Positions 1-9,705 of a stretch of DNA of 64,000 nt are shown piece by piece; the stretch's first letter is position 1; each line of letters begins with the position of its first letter. This stretch comes from Inia geoffrensis (lineage: Eukaryota; Chordata; Mammalia; Artiodactyla; Iniidae): positions 88,061,001 to 88,125,000 of the forward strand of contig CM070903.1 in assembly GCA_036417435.1 (NCBI GenBank), written 5' to 3'. Position numbers and translations under genes: made by a program. The notes below the pieces were generated by a model. The model was not told the DNA's origin and made no database searches. It saw nothing but the letters and a program-made list of their open reading frames with translations.

Positions 1-148
1 TAACAAGATAGGTAAAACGAAGTTAAACAGTCTCTTTACTGAAGAAATTCCCCAAGCTCTTTGTATGGTAATGTGCATTATGAATCTTTGAGAGAAAAAT
101 ATACTATACAGCCATTCTCAAACTTACTTGATTAAAAACACCTTTTTC

Positions 149-352
149 GGGCTTCCCTGGTGGCGCAGTGGTTGAGAGTCCGCCTGCCGATGCAGGGGAC
201 GCGGGTTCGTGCCCCGGTCTGGGAAGATCCCACATGCCACGGAGCGGCTGGGCCCGTGAGCCATGGCCACTGAGCCTGCGCGTCCGGAGCCTGTGCTCTG
301 TAACGGGAGAGGCCACAACAGTGAGAGGCCCGCGTACCACACACACACAAAA
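149..352 (+). mobile_element. CHR-2 type SINE (tRNA-derived), copy 1
   Basis: The element starts with GGGCTTCCCTGGTGGCGCAG. The tRNA-like head has an A-box-like TGGCGCAGTGGTTGAG and a B-box-like GGTTCGTGCCCC, the internal pol III promoter parts. The tRNA-unrelated body follows and ends in CCGCGTACC. The tail is a short CA run followed by A's rather than pure A. Flanks AAACACCTTTTTC and AAAATACCTTTTC look like an imperfect target-site duplication. It has no coding capacity and would be mobilised by L1 proteins in trans. Confidence 0.93.
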
Positions 353-435
353 AATACCTTTTCTTTTTTTTCCTTAAAGAATCTTCCTTGACTAGCTTTC
401 TGGATAGCAAACTAGATAGAGAAATCATGAGTTAC

Positions 436-598
436 CTTGCAATTCAGATGAGGTCCATGGACCGGCAGCATAGGCATCACCTATTAGATTAGAAAGGCTG
501 AATCTCAGACACCACCCAGACCTACCCAGACCTACCGAATCAGCATCTGTAAGATTCCCACGGTGATACTTTGCATATTTAAGTTTGAGAAGACCTGG
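436..598 (-). mobile_element. MER5A-like non-autonomous hAT (Charlie) DNA transposon
   Basis: Reading along +, the order of words fits the reverse complement of MER5A as I remember it: AGGTCCATGGACCGGCAGCA, CATCACCT, CAGACCTACCGAATCAGCAT and TAAGTTTGAGAAGACCTGG. The terminal CAGTGG motifs have decayed and no clear 8 bp duplication remains. It is an old mammalian relic without coding capacity. Confidence 0.7.
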
Positions 599-675
599 AT
601 TAGAAGATAATTCTGAGTCCAAGGAGGCAAACATTTATATTTAGATAAGCATATTGCACAATCATCTTTGTGCAG

Positions 676-1219
676 TGTAAATGAAGGGAAACAGAATATG
701 CCACCCTCAAATAATGCCAGTTTGGCATAAGGATTACTTCGAGTGGAGGCAATTGAGAATCAACAGATAGAGAAAGAGTTCTCTGCCCTCTCCTTATTTG
801 CTTAAAAGCGGGCATACATTTGCCTTTGAGGATGGTGCCCACCTCCCATACCAGGGAAAGAAGACATTTGCTTATCTTCTAAGATGGAGAGTTGACACCA
901 TGATGAGTTTGCATAAACAGACCTTACTAAAATAGTCCTTATCTTCCATTAGTTCTTTCATATATTTCCTAGTTACTTTCCCACAATTTTTTATCTCTTG
1001 AAGCCCAAACCCTCTTTCCTTTGTTAAAAAGGAATGTAGGCCCTGAGTCTAATTGCTTCTTTGAGCTTTACGTCTTTGGGGGGAATTCCTATGCACATAA
1101 ATATTAATAAAAGTTGTGTGCTTTTACCCCTATTAATCTGTCTTTTGTTAGTATAATTTGCAGGCCCCCCCACTCACTGAACCTAAGAGAGTAGAGAAAA
1201 AGTTTTTCCTCCCTGATGT
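676..1219 (+). mobile_element. Solo LTR of an endogenous retrovirus, probably ERVL-like
   Basis: The stretch begins TGTAAATGAAGGGAAACAG and has a polyadenylation signal AATAAA at 1106-1111. A U5-like end follows: TTAATCTGTCTTTTGTTA, then a purine stretch and TTTTTCCTCCC. The same 3' architecture recurs in the LTR at 44495-44870, which suggests related LTR classes. No gag, pol or env sequence lies beside it, so I read it as a solo LTR. The family name is not certain and the left edge could be off by tens of bases. Confidence 0.55.
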
Positions 1220-1325
1220 AAGCTTCATGAAGGCAGGAATTGTTTTGCTCACAGATGTATCCCAAGCACTCAAAACAGTGTTTGTGGAGCATCATAGGTA
1301 TTCAATAAATGTCTGTGGATGTGAT
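1220..1325 (+). mobile_element. L2 LINE 3' end fragment
   Basis: The order of motifs is the usual L2 3' terminus: CTTCATGAAGGCAGGAATTG, GTATCCCAAGCACTCA, CAGTGTTTGTGGAGCAT and GTATTCAATAAATGTCTGTGG. It is non-coding and old. Confidence 0.75.
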
Positions 1326-2190
1326 GACTTATTATCCCAGCTAATGCTTTAATTATCCATTATATGCTCTCCATAGTATTTACTCTTAATGGAACATTAT
1401 ATTTGATGCCTCAAGGGGTGGATCATGAGCTTAGGGAAGAAATGGTAGTCTTCCCGAGAGGCATCACTACAGAGTAACTTTCAGCCACCCAGATAGACTA
1501 AATTTGTTGCCTATATTATGAAGGATACTTTTAAAAACTGGCTATAGGGAATAACTAATAAATATATATTCTATAGGTCATAGAAATGGGATTTCCTGCA
1601 ATGTTTTATCATTAGAATACTTAAATTGACTGTATTTCAGCAACTTCCCTTCAAGTTCTCTAAGATCAATTTTATTTTACTCTGTGAGGTTGTCTTTCTG
1701 CAGGGTTTCTTTCGTGTGTGATCTTCACTCTGAGCCTTTTCCTCCCATCTCTAATTCTCAGTCACATTCCTATAGATTATAAGACTTAAACTGCCACATG
1801 GTTTCTAACACTAATGTGATTTGCAGTTAAGCCCCTGATGATCTTTATAAATTGAGATAACGGATTTAACTCCTATTAAGAGTAATTACAGAACAGCTTT
1901 GTGGTAGAATTATAAAACATGGACACATTTCCTGATTCGGTAAAGTGGAGCTTTCATATTAAAAAATACTGTAAAAGCATAATTCAAAATAAATGTGTAG
2001 TTAATGGAATCAAGAGCATCTTTAAGTGATGACAAATATAGTACTGTTTATACAGGGTCTGAAGACATACTGAAGAATCTCCTTCCCTCTACCATCACCA
2101 CAAAATAGTTCTCTCATAATGTTAATACAGATTCAAATTGGCCATTAGTTAACTCCTTAAGAAACCCAGTCCTTCACCTCTGGTCTTACA
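1326..2190. other. Stretch without a recognised feature
   Basis: AT-rich sequence with no open frame of note and no repeat that I can name with confidence. It may be unique sequence or repeats too old to recognise by eye. Confidence 0.5.
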
Positions 2191-2645
2191 TTCTTTCCAG
2201 TATCTGCCTTCTCCAACTATTCCCTCCATACTCTATGCTCTAACCTACACTATTTGACATTTCTCAGAAGCATTTCATTCCTGTGGACCTTTGCTCAAGC
2301 CATTCCCCAGAATGCCTGGGCCACTCTTCCTTTGCTCACTTCTCTGCCTATGTTCCAATAAAGTGAATTCACGTAAAGTATAGACCCTTCAGAGCATAGC
2401 TTAACTATTAGCTCTAGGAAGACTTCTCTCACTTCTCAGGATGAGCTTTACTGTACTAGGTGGTTGTATCTCTTCCAGATAAATCACTTTATGTCTGTTT
2501 GGGAATATGTTGAATCCCTATCTCATTACATATACTCAATTAGGTCTTGGTAGATTATGAGCTGCTCAGGAATGGGTGTCATGTTTTTCATCTATATATT
2601 CCTAGTACCTAGCATCACACACTCATTCACTCATCCAATAATCAT
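2191..2645 (+). mobile_element. L2 LINE fragment, degenerate
   Basis: L2-like words occur in L2 order: CCTTTGCTCAAGCCATTCCC, CCTGGGCCACTCTTCC, CTCTAGGAAGACTTCTCTCA, ATGAGCTGCTCAGGAATGGG and TATTCCTAGTACCTAGCATC. It is heavily diverged with no open frame. The left edge is uncertain. Confidence 0.6.
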
Positions 2646-3045
2646 TTTAAGGAACTCAGAAAATGGAAGACCAGTGAAAGAATGAATAATTTGACCCGGA
2701 AAGGATGTAAGCAATGCAACTCTTCTAAGCAAGGCATATCCAAATTCTATTTAGTGTATCATTCCTTTTTTCATTCAGTCTTCAAATGTTTTATGTAATA
2801 TTATCAATATTATAGTATAACAATAACCACAACTTATCAAATATCCACGATGAAGCAAGCACTGTGCTAGGTACTTTGATACAGAGAGCTAGATCTCTTT
2901 CTTTGAAGTACTTAACGGCTTTCTCAAATTCCAAAAAAAAAAATAAAATTCTACTTCCTTGGTAGTTTGTGTCTTTCAAGAAATTGATCTATTTCATCTA
3001 AGTTGTTGAATTTATGTATTCTTACTCGAGCTCAAGTATCCCTAC
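2646..3045. other. Mostly unassigned; possible MIR core remnant near 2830-2890
   Basis: Only AAGCAAGCACTGTGCTAGGTACTTTGATA recalls the MIR core 'cactgtgctaggcacttt'; in runs this is GCACTGTGCTAGGTACTTT. The rest is AT-rich sequence with nothing recognised. Confidence 0.35.
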
Positions 3046-3412
3046 TCAAGCAGATATTTGTACACTCGTGTTCATACAGCTTTATTCACAACACAATAGT
3101 CAAAAGTGAAGTAAACTAGACATGAAAGGACAGATATTGTATGCTTTGACTTATATGAGGTTCCTAGAGCAGTCAGATTAATAAAGAAAATGGAATGGTT
3201 GTTTCCAGGGTCTGGGAGGAGGAAGGAATGGAGAGTTATTATTTAATGGGTATACAGTTTCAGTTCAGGAAGAAGAAAAAGTTCTGGAGATTGACGGTGG
3301 TAATAATTGCATAACAATATGAATGTATTTAATGCCACTGAACTGTACATGTAAAAAATGTTAAAATGGTAAATTTTATGTTATTTATATTTAACCACAA
3401 TTTAAAAATTCC
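3046..3412 (+). mobile_element. Ancient L1M (L1MB-like) 3' UTR fragment
   Basis: The text follows the 3' UTR typical of L1MA/MB elements: CACTCGTGTTCATACAGC, ATATGAGGTTCCTAGAGCAG, TTGTTTCCAGGGTCTGGGAG, AAGTTCTGGAGATTGACGG, CACTGAACTGTACATGTAAA and TAAATTTTATGTTATTTATA. It ends in an A-rich tail at about 3405. Only the 3' end of the element is present. Confidence 0.8.
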
Positions 3413-3787
3413 TTATAGATTAAAGTACAAAATATAACAAACTAAAACAAAACCTCTGGAAGAAAACATGGAATATTTTAAAGTTTGAATGATGAAGACA
3501 CAATAAATAAAATTAAAAGATAGTAGAAAGAAAATTTGATACATAATATACAAAGAATTCCTTCTAAACAATAAGAGAAAGCAAATAAACCAAATACAAA
3601 ATGGACAAATGATTGAATAGACAATTCAGATGACACAACTCAGAACATATCTAAAAATAATTCCTCATTGATTAAGTTTTAAGCACAACAAGCTAACTAT
3701 AAAATATTAGCAGAAAATACAGCATGTTTTGGAAATGCTTGCTACACAAAATACAAAATCCAGAAGCTATAAAGAAAACATAAACAG

Positions 3788-3992
3788 GGGCTTCCCTGGT
3801 GGTGCAGTGGTTGGGAGTCCGCCTGCCGATGCAGGGGACACGGGTTCTTGCCCCGGTCCGGGAGGATCCCGCATGCCACGGAGCGGCTGGGCCGTGGCTG
3901 CTGGGCCTGCAAGTCCGGAGCCTGTGCTCTGCAGCGGGAGAGGCCACAACGGTGAGAGGCCCGCATACTGCAAAAAAAAAAAAAAAAAAAAA
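3788..3992 (+). mobile_element. CHR-2 type SINE, copy 2
   Basis: Typical head GGGCTTCCCTGGTGGTGCAG, B-box-like GGTTCTTGCCCC, body and CCGCATACTGC followed by about 20 A's, then GAAAGAAAGG. The body has a small deletion: GGCCGTGGCTGCTGGGCC where other copies read GGGCCCGTGAGCCATGGC. It sits inside the ancient + strand L1. Confidence 0.93.
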
Positions 3993-4071
3993 GAAAGAAA
4001 GGAAACAAACATATTTGACTATCCAAAATTTTTAAATCCATACTACAGAGGCGCCATAAAAAAGTAAAATG

Positions 4072-4290
4072 GGGCTTCCCTGGTGGCGCAGTGGTTGAAA
4101 GTCCACCTGCCGATGCAGGTGACACGGGTTCTTGCCCCGGTCCGGGAAGATCCCACATGCCGTGGAGCGGCTGGGCCCGTGAGCCATGGCCGCTGGGCCT
4201 GCGCGTCTGGAGCCTGTGCTCCGCAACGGGAAAGGCCACAACAGTGAGAGGCCTGTGTACCGCAAAAAAATAAAAAATAAAAATAAAAAA
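4072..4290 (+). mobile_element. CHR-2 type SINE, copy 3
   Basis: Full head and body, ending GTGTACCGC with a tail of A's broken by T's (AAATAAAAAATAAAAATAAA). It lies about 80 bp after copy 2 in the same orientation, inside the same old L1. The tail interruptions suggest it is not recent. Confidence 0.92.
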
Positions 4291-4837
4291 AAGACCATCA
4301 AAAAAGGCCTGTGATGTTATTTTTTTTAAACACAATAAGTTGTATATAGGATTTGTTTCGTAGATAGTAGTTAACGAATTATAATTAACATTTACCTGAA
4401 AGTCACCTCCAGAAACCACTAAGAGCATTCTTAACACAAAGCCATCAGTAATGGGCCATTCATCTTATCTTTTTCATTTTTTAATTAAACTTGTAAAACT
4501 TTTTTTTGACTAGAAAAATGTTGAAACTAGGAAAACATAAAGCAATAAGAAATGACTCATTATTTTTCATATCAACTTAATCATTTTATTATGTGCATAT
4601 TATTTTAAGCCATCCACTAATAAAATCCAAACTAAAAAAAAGTAAAAAGATAATGACAGAAAATTAATATATAAAGTATATAAAGAATACCTACCAACTA
4701 ATAATAAAAGAAAAACAAATCAAATAAAAGATGGGAAAAAATAAATGATTCACAAACAAAATACAGATGATTAATATAAAGAGAGTTAACTTTATACATA
4801 ATCAGGGAAGTGCATTTAAAAATATTAATGAAATTTC

Positions 4838-5043
4838 GGGCTTCCCTGGTGGCGCAGTGGTTGAGAGTCCGCCTGCCGATGCAGGGGATACGGGTTCGTG
4901 CCCCGGTCTGGGAGGATCCCACATGCCGCGGAGCGGCTGGGCCCGTGAGCCATGGCCGCTGAGCCTGCGCGTCCGGAGCCTGTGCTCCGCAACGGGAGGG
5001 ACCACAACAGTGAGAGGCCCGCATACCGCAAAAAAAAAAAAAA
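4838..5043 (+). mobile_element. CHR-2 type SINE, copy 4, with perfect 19 bp target-site duplication
   Basis: Complete element with a pure A tail. The flank AAAAATATTAATGAAATTT at 4818-4836 is repeated exactly at 5044-5062, as expected for L1-mediated insertion. The perfect duplication and intact tail make it one of the younger insertions here. Confidence 0.96.
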
Positions 5044-5385
5044 AAAAATATTAATGAAATTTTTACCTATTAGCAAAATTTTGAAGGTAAATAATGTCCA
5101 GAGTTGGTAAGTTCCTCATCACTCTGCAGAAAATATAAATTGGTACAGAAATTTTGAAGGGCAATGATAGGTTTGATCAATATTTAAAATTTGCATATCC
5201 TATGACCCAACACTTATTTCTAGGCATTTATTTGATATATGTAAAAAAGGTGCTTACTACAATATTATTGTAATAATAAACTTTTGGAAACCAGACATTA
5301 TCATCAATAGAGAAGTTCTCAAATTTTCTGTTGTTCATACTATAGAATACTATGTAGCATTTAAAAATAATAAATTAGATGTATT

Positions 5386-6442
5386 TTTCTAAATTTTATA
5401 AAAATTTTTTTATTGCATGATTTTTAGATTCTATAGTGCTTTACAGTTTTCAAAAGTTTCACACAGCTGATTTCATATAATGCCATAATAACTCCCTTTC
5501 CCTGTATTGCCCCTTCCCCTTTCCCTCTCCCCACTTGTAACCACTAGTTAGTTCTCTATATCTGTGAGCCTGTTTCTTTTTTGTTATATTCACTAGTTCT
5601 ATTTTTTAGATTCCACATATAAGTGATATCATACAGCATTTGTCATTCTCTGACTTACTTCACTTAGCATAATGCCCTCCAAGTCCATCCACATTGCTGC
5701 AAATGGCAAAATTTTATTTTTTATGGCTGAGTAGTATTCCATTGTGTCTGTGTGTATGTATGTATGTGTGTGTGTGTATATACATACATACACCACTTCT
5801 TCTTTATCCATTCATCTATTGATGGACACTTAGGTTGCTTCCATGTCTTGGCTACTGTAAATTGTACTGCTATGAACATTGGGGTTCAACTATCTTTTCA
5901 AATTACCGTTTTTGTTTTTTTCAGATACATATCCAGAAATGAAATCATTGGGTCATATGGTAGTTCTATTTTTAGTGCTTTGAGAAACTTCTATAATGTT
6001 TTCCACCGTGGCTGCATCAATTTACATTCCCACCAACAGTGTCAGAGGGTTTCCTTTTCTCCACATCCTCACCAACATTTGTTATGTATGTTCTTTTTGA
6101 TGGTAGCCATTCTGGCCAGTGTGGGGTGATACGTCATTGTGGTTTTGAATTGCATTTCTCTGATGATTAGCGATATTGAGCATCTTTTCATGTGCCTATT
6201 GGCTATCTGCATTTCGTCTTTGGAAATGTATCTATTCAGGTCTTCTGCCCATTTTTTAATCAGGTTGTTTGTTTTTTTGATGTTGAGTTGTATGAACTGT
6301 TTATGTAAGTTGGATATTAACCCCTTATCAGTCATATCTTTTGCAAATTGCTTCTCCCATTCAGTAGGTTGTCTTTTCGTTTTGTTGATGGTTTTCTTTG
6401 CTGTGCAAAGGCTTTTAAGTTAAATTAGGTACCATTTGTTTA
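5386..6442 (-). mobile_element. Older L1 (L1MA-like), 3' part, middle layer of the nest
   Basis: Minus-strand L1 covering the 3' UTR and the ORF2 C-terminal coding region. On + it reads CTGAGTAGTATTCCATTGTG, TTTATCCATTCATCTATTGA, TGGGTCATATGGTAGTTCTA and TTGCTGTGCAAAGGCTTTTA. A short degraded ORF2 piece remains open at 6069-6335 on -. The sequence breaks at about 6442 where the young L1 is inserted and continues at 8287. Confidence 0.85.
5748..5795. repeat. TG/TATG microsatellite inside old L1
   Basis: A run of TGTATG and TG units ending TATATACATACATACACC. It replaces the normal short TATATATG tract at this L1 position, so it is probably a local expansion. Confidence 0.85.
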
Positions 6443-8286
6443 TTTTTTTATTTTTATTTTTTTAACATCTTTATTGGGTTAAAATTGCTCTACAATAGTG
6501 TGTCAGTTTCTACTTTATAACAAAGTGAATCAGTTATATATATACAGACGTTCACATATTTCTTCCCTCTTGCATCTCCCTCCTTCCTGCTCTCCCTATC
6601 CCACCCCTCCAGGCAGTCACAAAGCACCGAGCTGATATCCCTGTGCCAAGCGGCTGCTTCCCATTAGCTATTTACCTTACGTTTGTTAGTATATATATGT
6701 CCATGCCTCTCCCTCGCCCTCCCATAGCTCACCCCTCCCCCTCCCCATATCCTCAAGTCCGTTCTCCAGTAGGTCTGTGTCTTTATTCCTGTCTTACCCC
6801 TAGGTTCTTCATAACATTTTTTTTTTTCTTAAATTCCATATATATGTGTTAGCATACGGTATTTGTCTTTGTCTTTCTGACTTACTTCACTCTGTATGAC
6901 AGACTCGAGGTCTATCCACCTCATTACAAATAGCTCAATTTCGTTTCTTTTTAACGCTGAGTAATATTCCATTGTGTATATGTGCCACATCTTCTTTATC
7001 CATTCATCTGACGATGGGCACTTAGGTTGTTTCCATCTCCGGGCTATTGTAAATAGAGCTGCAATGAACATTTTGGTACACTCCTCTTTTTCAATTTTGG
7101 TTTTCTCAGGGTATATGCCCAGTAGTGGGATTGCTGGATCATATGGTAGTTCTATTTTTAGTTTTTTAAGGAACCTCCAAACTGTTCTCCATAGTGGCTG
7201 AACCAATTCACATTCCCACCAGCAGTGCAAGAGGGTTCCCTTTTGTCGACACCCTCTCCAGCATTTATTGTTTCTCGATTTTTTGATGATGGCCATTCTA
7301 ACTGGTGTGAGATGATATCTCATTGTAGTTTTGATTTGCATTTCTCTAATGATTAATGATGTTGAGCATTCTTTCATGTGTTTGTTGGCAGTCTGCATAT
7401 CTTCTTTGGAGAAATGTCTATTTAGGTCTTCTGCCCATTTTTGGATTGGGTTGTTTGTTTTTCTGTTATTGAGCTGCATAAGCTGCTTGTAAATTTTGGA
7501 GATTAATCCTTTGTCAGTTGCTTCATTTGCAAATATTTTCTCCCATTCTGAGGGTTGTCTTTTGGTCTTGTTTATGGTTTCCTTTGCTGTGCAAAAGCTT
7601 TGAAGTTTCATTAGGTCCCATTTGTTTATTTTTGTTTTTATTTCCATTGCTCTAGGAGGTGGGTCAAAAAGGATCTTGCTGTGATTTATGTCATAGAGTG
7701 TTCTGCCTATGTTTTCCTCTAAAAGTTTGATAGTTTCTGGCCTTACATTTAGGTCTTTAATCCATTTTGAGCTTATTTTTGTGTATGGTGTTAGGGAGTG
7801 ATCTAAGCTCATACTTTTACATGTAGCTGTCCAGTTTTCCCAGCACCACTTATTGAAGAGGCTGTCCTTTCTCCACTGTATATTCCTGCCACCATTATCA
7901 AAGATAAGGTGTCCATATGTGCGTGGGTTTATCTCTGGGCTTTCTATTCTGTTCCATTGATCTATCGTTCTGTTTTTGTGCCAGTACCATACTGTCTTGA
8001 TTACTGTAGCTTTGTAGTATAGTCTGAAGTCAGGGAGCCTGATTCCTCCAGCTCCGTTTTTCGCTCTCAAGATTGCTTTAGCTATTCAGGGTCTTTTGTG
8101 TTTCCATACAAATTGTGAAATTTTTTGTTCTAGTTCTGTGAAAAATGCCAGTGGCAGTTTGATAGGGATTGCATTGAATCTATAGATTGCTTTGGGTAGT
8201 AGAGTCATTTTCACAATGTTGATTCTTCCAATCCAAGAACATGGTATATCTCTCCATCTATTTGTATCATCTTTAATTTCTTTCAT
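6443..8286 (-). mobile_element. Young cetartiodactyl L1, 5'-truncated, inner layer of the nest
   Basis: Its 3' end lies at the T-rich stretch 6443-6465, followed by 3' UTR (ACATCTTTATTGGGTTAAAA, AAGCACCGAGCTGATATCCC) and ORF2 sequence up to 8286. There the young sequence stops at TAATTTCTTTCAT and the text returns to the older L1. It closely resembles the L1 at 44901-51870 over the shared part and so belongs to the same recent subfamily. It is truncated within ORF2 and has no 5' UTR, ORF1, endonuclease or reverse transcriptase core. Confidence 0.92.
6829..8286 (-). pseudogene. L1 ORF2 C-terminal region, truncated and with one stop
   Basis: ORF2 encodes the endonuclease/reverse transcriptase of L1. 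Only the C-terminal part remains: a 413-residue open stretch (6829-8070) preceded in the same frame by a further piece (8086-8286). The two are separated only by a TGA at 8086-8088. The visible cysteine-rich motif [18 protein letters not shown] has C-x3-C-x7-H-x4-C spacing, as in L1 ORF2 C-termini. The ending [17 protein letters not shown] is close to the usual C-terminus. Without the catalytic domains and an ORF1 partner it cannot retrotranspose. The long open frame reflects recent insertion, not selection. Confidence 0.9.
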
Positions 8287-8560
8287 TTTTGCTTTCATTT
8301 CCATCACTATAGGAGACATATCCAAAAAAGTATTGCTGCAATTTATGTTAAAGACTATTCTGCCTATGTTTTCTTTCCTCTAGGATTTTTATAGTATCTG
8401 GTCTTACATTTAAGTCTTCAGTCCATTTTTGAGTTTATTTCTGTATATGATGTTAGAGAATGTTCTAATTTCATTCTTTTACGTGTAGGTGTCCAGTTTC
8501 CCCAGTACCACTTATTGAAGAGACTGTCTTTTGCTCTCTTTGTTATAGATTAATTGATCA
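8287..8560 (-). mobile_element. Older L1 (L1MA-like), continuation after the nested insertion
   Basis: The text resumes TTTCATTTCCATCACTATAG and AAAAGTATTGCTGCAATTTA, then CAGTTTCCCCAGTACCACTT. These words follow directly the L1 text that broke off at 6442. The element is 5'-truncated near 8560, inside ORF2. Confidence 0.8.
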
Positions 8561-8845
8561 TAAGCGTGTATATGTATATGTACTATCATGGAAATCTCAT
8601 AGATACATTAGTAAGTAAAAAAAGTTGCAGAAAAATATTTGTAGAATGATCCCATTCCTATAACAAATTACAAACAAACCATATTCAATCTGTTTCCAGG
8701 TGGTGGTAAAGCGACACTTTCTCTACCTGCATGATATTTCTCCAGGAATGTATTCATATATTGTACATACTTTTTGGCTTTGGAATAGATGAAGTGCAAA
8801 CACTTGCATGTTTTTAGAAATAAAAATTTTAAATAGGGAAACACA
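8561..8845 (+). mobile_element. Ancient L1 (L1MD/ME-like) 3' end, continuation of outer layer
   Basis: TATGTACTATCATGGAAATC, AAAAAAGTTGCAGAAAAATA and TGTAGAATGATCCCATTCCT are the words expected just 3' of the ancient L1 text that stopped at 5385. This makes 5386-8560 an insertion into that element. The far 3' part beyond about 8700 is poorly preserved. Confidence 0.6.
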
Positions 8846-9435
8846 GAAGATTCAGAGGCTTTGAAATTCAGAGGTTCTGAAAGCTCATAAAACACATTTT
8901 AGAACCAGGAGAGGTGTGAATGAAGGCTCCAGTAAAACTTTGCCGTAGGGGGATCTGTCCACAGCACAGCCTTTCCTCACCTCAAAATAGGAGAGGTTCC
9001 CAAGGGCTTTTGTGGACTTCCGTTTCCTGTTCTTTTCTCCCTATCTCCCTGATTGTCCCCAGAGTCCTGGATCAAGAATGAGATAGGCCTGGGAGGGGAT
9101 TACTCCAAAGCAATGAAAACCTCCCACAGTCCTTCCAGATCCAAATTCCTGCCCACCCTCCACTACCCTCTACTTACTTAGCATTAGAACCCAGTAGCTT
9201 TTGATCTGACAGCCCCACCATTACCAGCCATACTGCACTGTTGGGGAGAGCCCTGCAGCCTGACACAGACACCCCTGTTTCTCACCATGTATAGAAAGCA
9301 GCTGGTCATTGAGTGCCTACAAGGAGACTCAGTTGTCTGTGTGGTTCCTTAAGGCTACTTATATATTTTGGTAAGCTTTCCTGTAAATGATTCTTTATCA
9401 GTTTAACAGTGAAGGTTAGATTGATATTGTTTAAA
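8846..9435. other. Stretch without a recognised feature
   Basis: Relatively C-rich sequence, for example around 9000-9300, with no repeat or open frame that I can name. It is one of the longer candidate unique segments in the window. Confidence 0.5.
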
Positions 9436-9705
9436 GATAGGTAGTGCTGTTTATCAAGAGCCAGGAAGTATGGTCCAGAAACTATGCAAAAGACTTTACA
9501 TACATTGCTCAGTTTAGCTTCCTCACATATAATTATGAGGTAAGAGCTATTAATATCTCCATTTTATAGGTGAATAAACAAACAGTAGCTTAAAAGTGTT
9601 AAGTGTCCAAGTTCACTTGGTTTGCAAGTAGCAGAGTTATGACTTAAACCCAAATTTAAACCCAATCAGTCTAATTTCTAGCCCTGTACACTTAACTATC
9701 ACAAA
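9436..9705 (+). mobile_element. MIR SINE
   Basis: MIR words in order: AAGACTTTACATACATTGCT, CTCACATATAATTATGAGGT, TCTCCATTTTATAGGTGAAT, CCAAGTTCACTTGGTTTGCA and GCAGAGTTATGACTTAAACC. It is a long copy covering the core and the 3' half. Confidence 0.85.

Larger units (their letters stand above)
3413..5385 (+). mobile_element. Ancient L1 (L1MD/ME-like) ORF2 3' region, outer layer of the nest
   Basis: Diverged L1 sequence on +. CCAGAAGCTATAAAGAAAAC and ATTTGACTATCCAAAATTTT are interrupted by SINEs. Then AATAAATGATTCACAAACAA, GAGTTGGTAAGTTCCTCATC, TATCCTATGACCCAACACTT and CATACTATAGAATACTATGT follow the order of the region coding the ORF2 C-terminus. Stops occur throughout. The element stops abruptly near 5385 and resumes at about 8561. 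Two partly overlapping old fragments may be merged in 3413-3780. Confidence 0.65.

Noticed and set aside
149..230. Possible tRNA gene in the CHR heads
   Set aside because: A and B box-like motifs are present, but the cloverleaf stems do not hold and the unit is followed by a SINE body and A tail at every locus.
676..1219. Possible endogenous provirus around the LTRs (also 34157 and 44495)
   Set aside because: No primer-binding site followed by gag, pol or env and no matching second LTR nearby; all three appear solo.
3742..4437. 231-residue open frame on -
   Set aside because: It runs through two CHR-2 SINEs in antisense; the PLTVVA and [11 protein letters not shown] blocks recur at every CHR-2 copy. 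It is not a gene.
3788..5043. CRISPR-like spaced repeats
   Set aside because: The regularly recurring units are SINEs of about 200 bp with different spacers, in a mammalian genome.
6829..8070. Intact 413-residue gene
   Set aside because: It is the C-terminal part of L1 ORF2 in a 5'-truncated copy, preceded by an in-frame stop.
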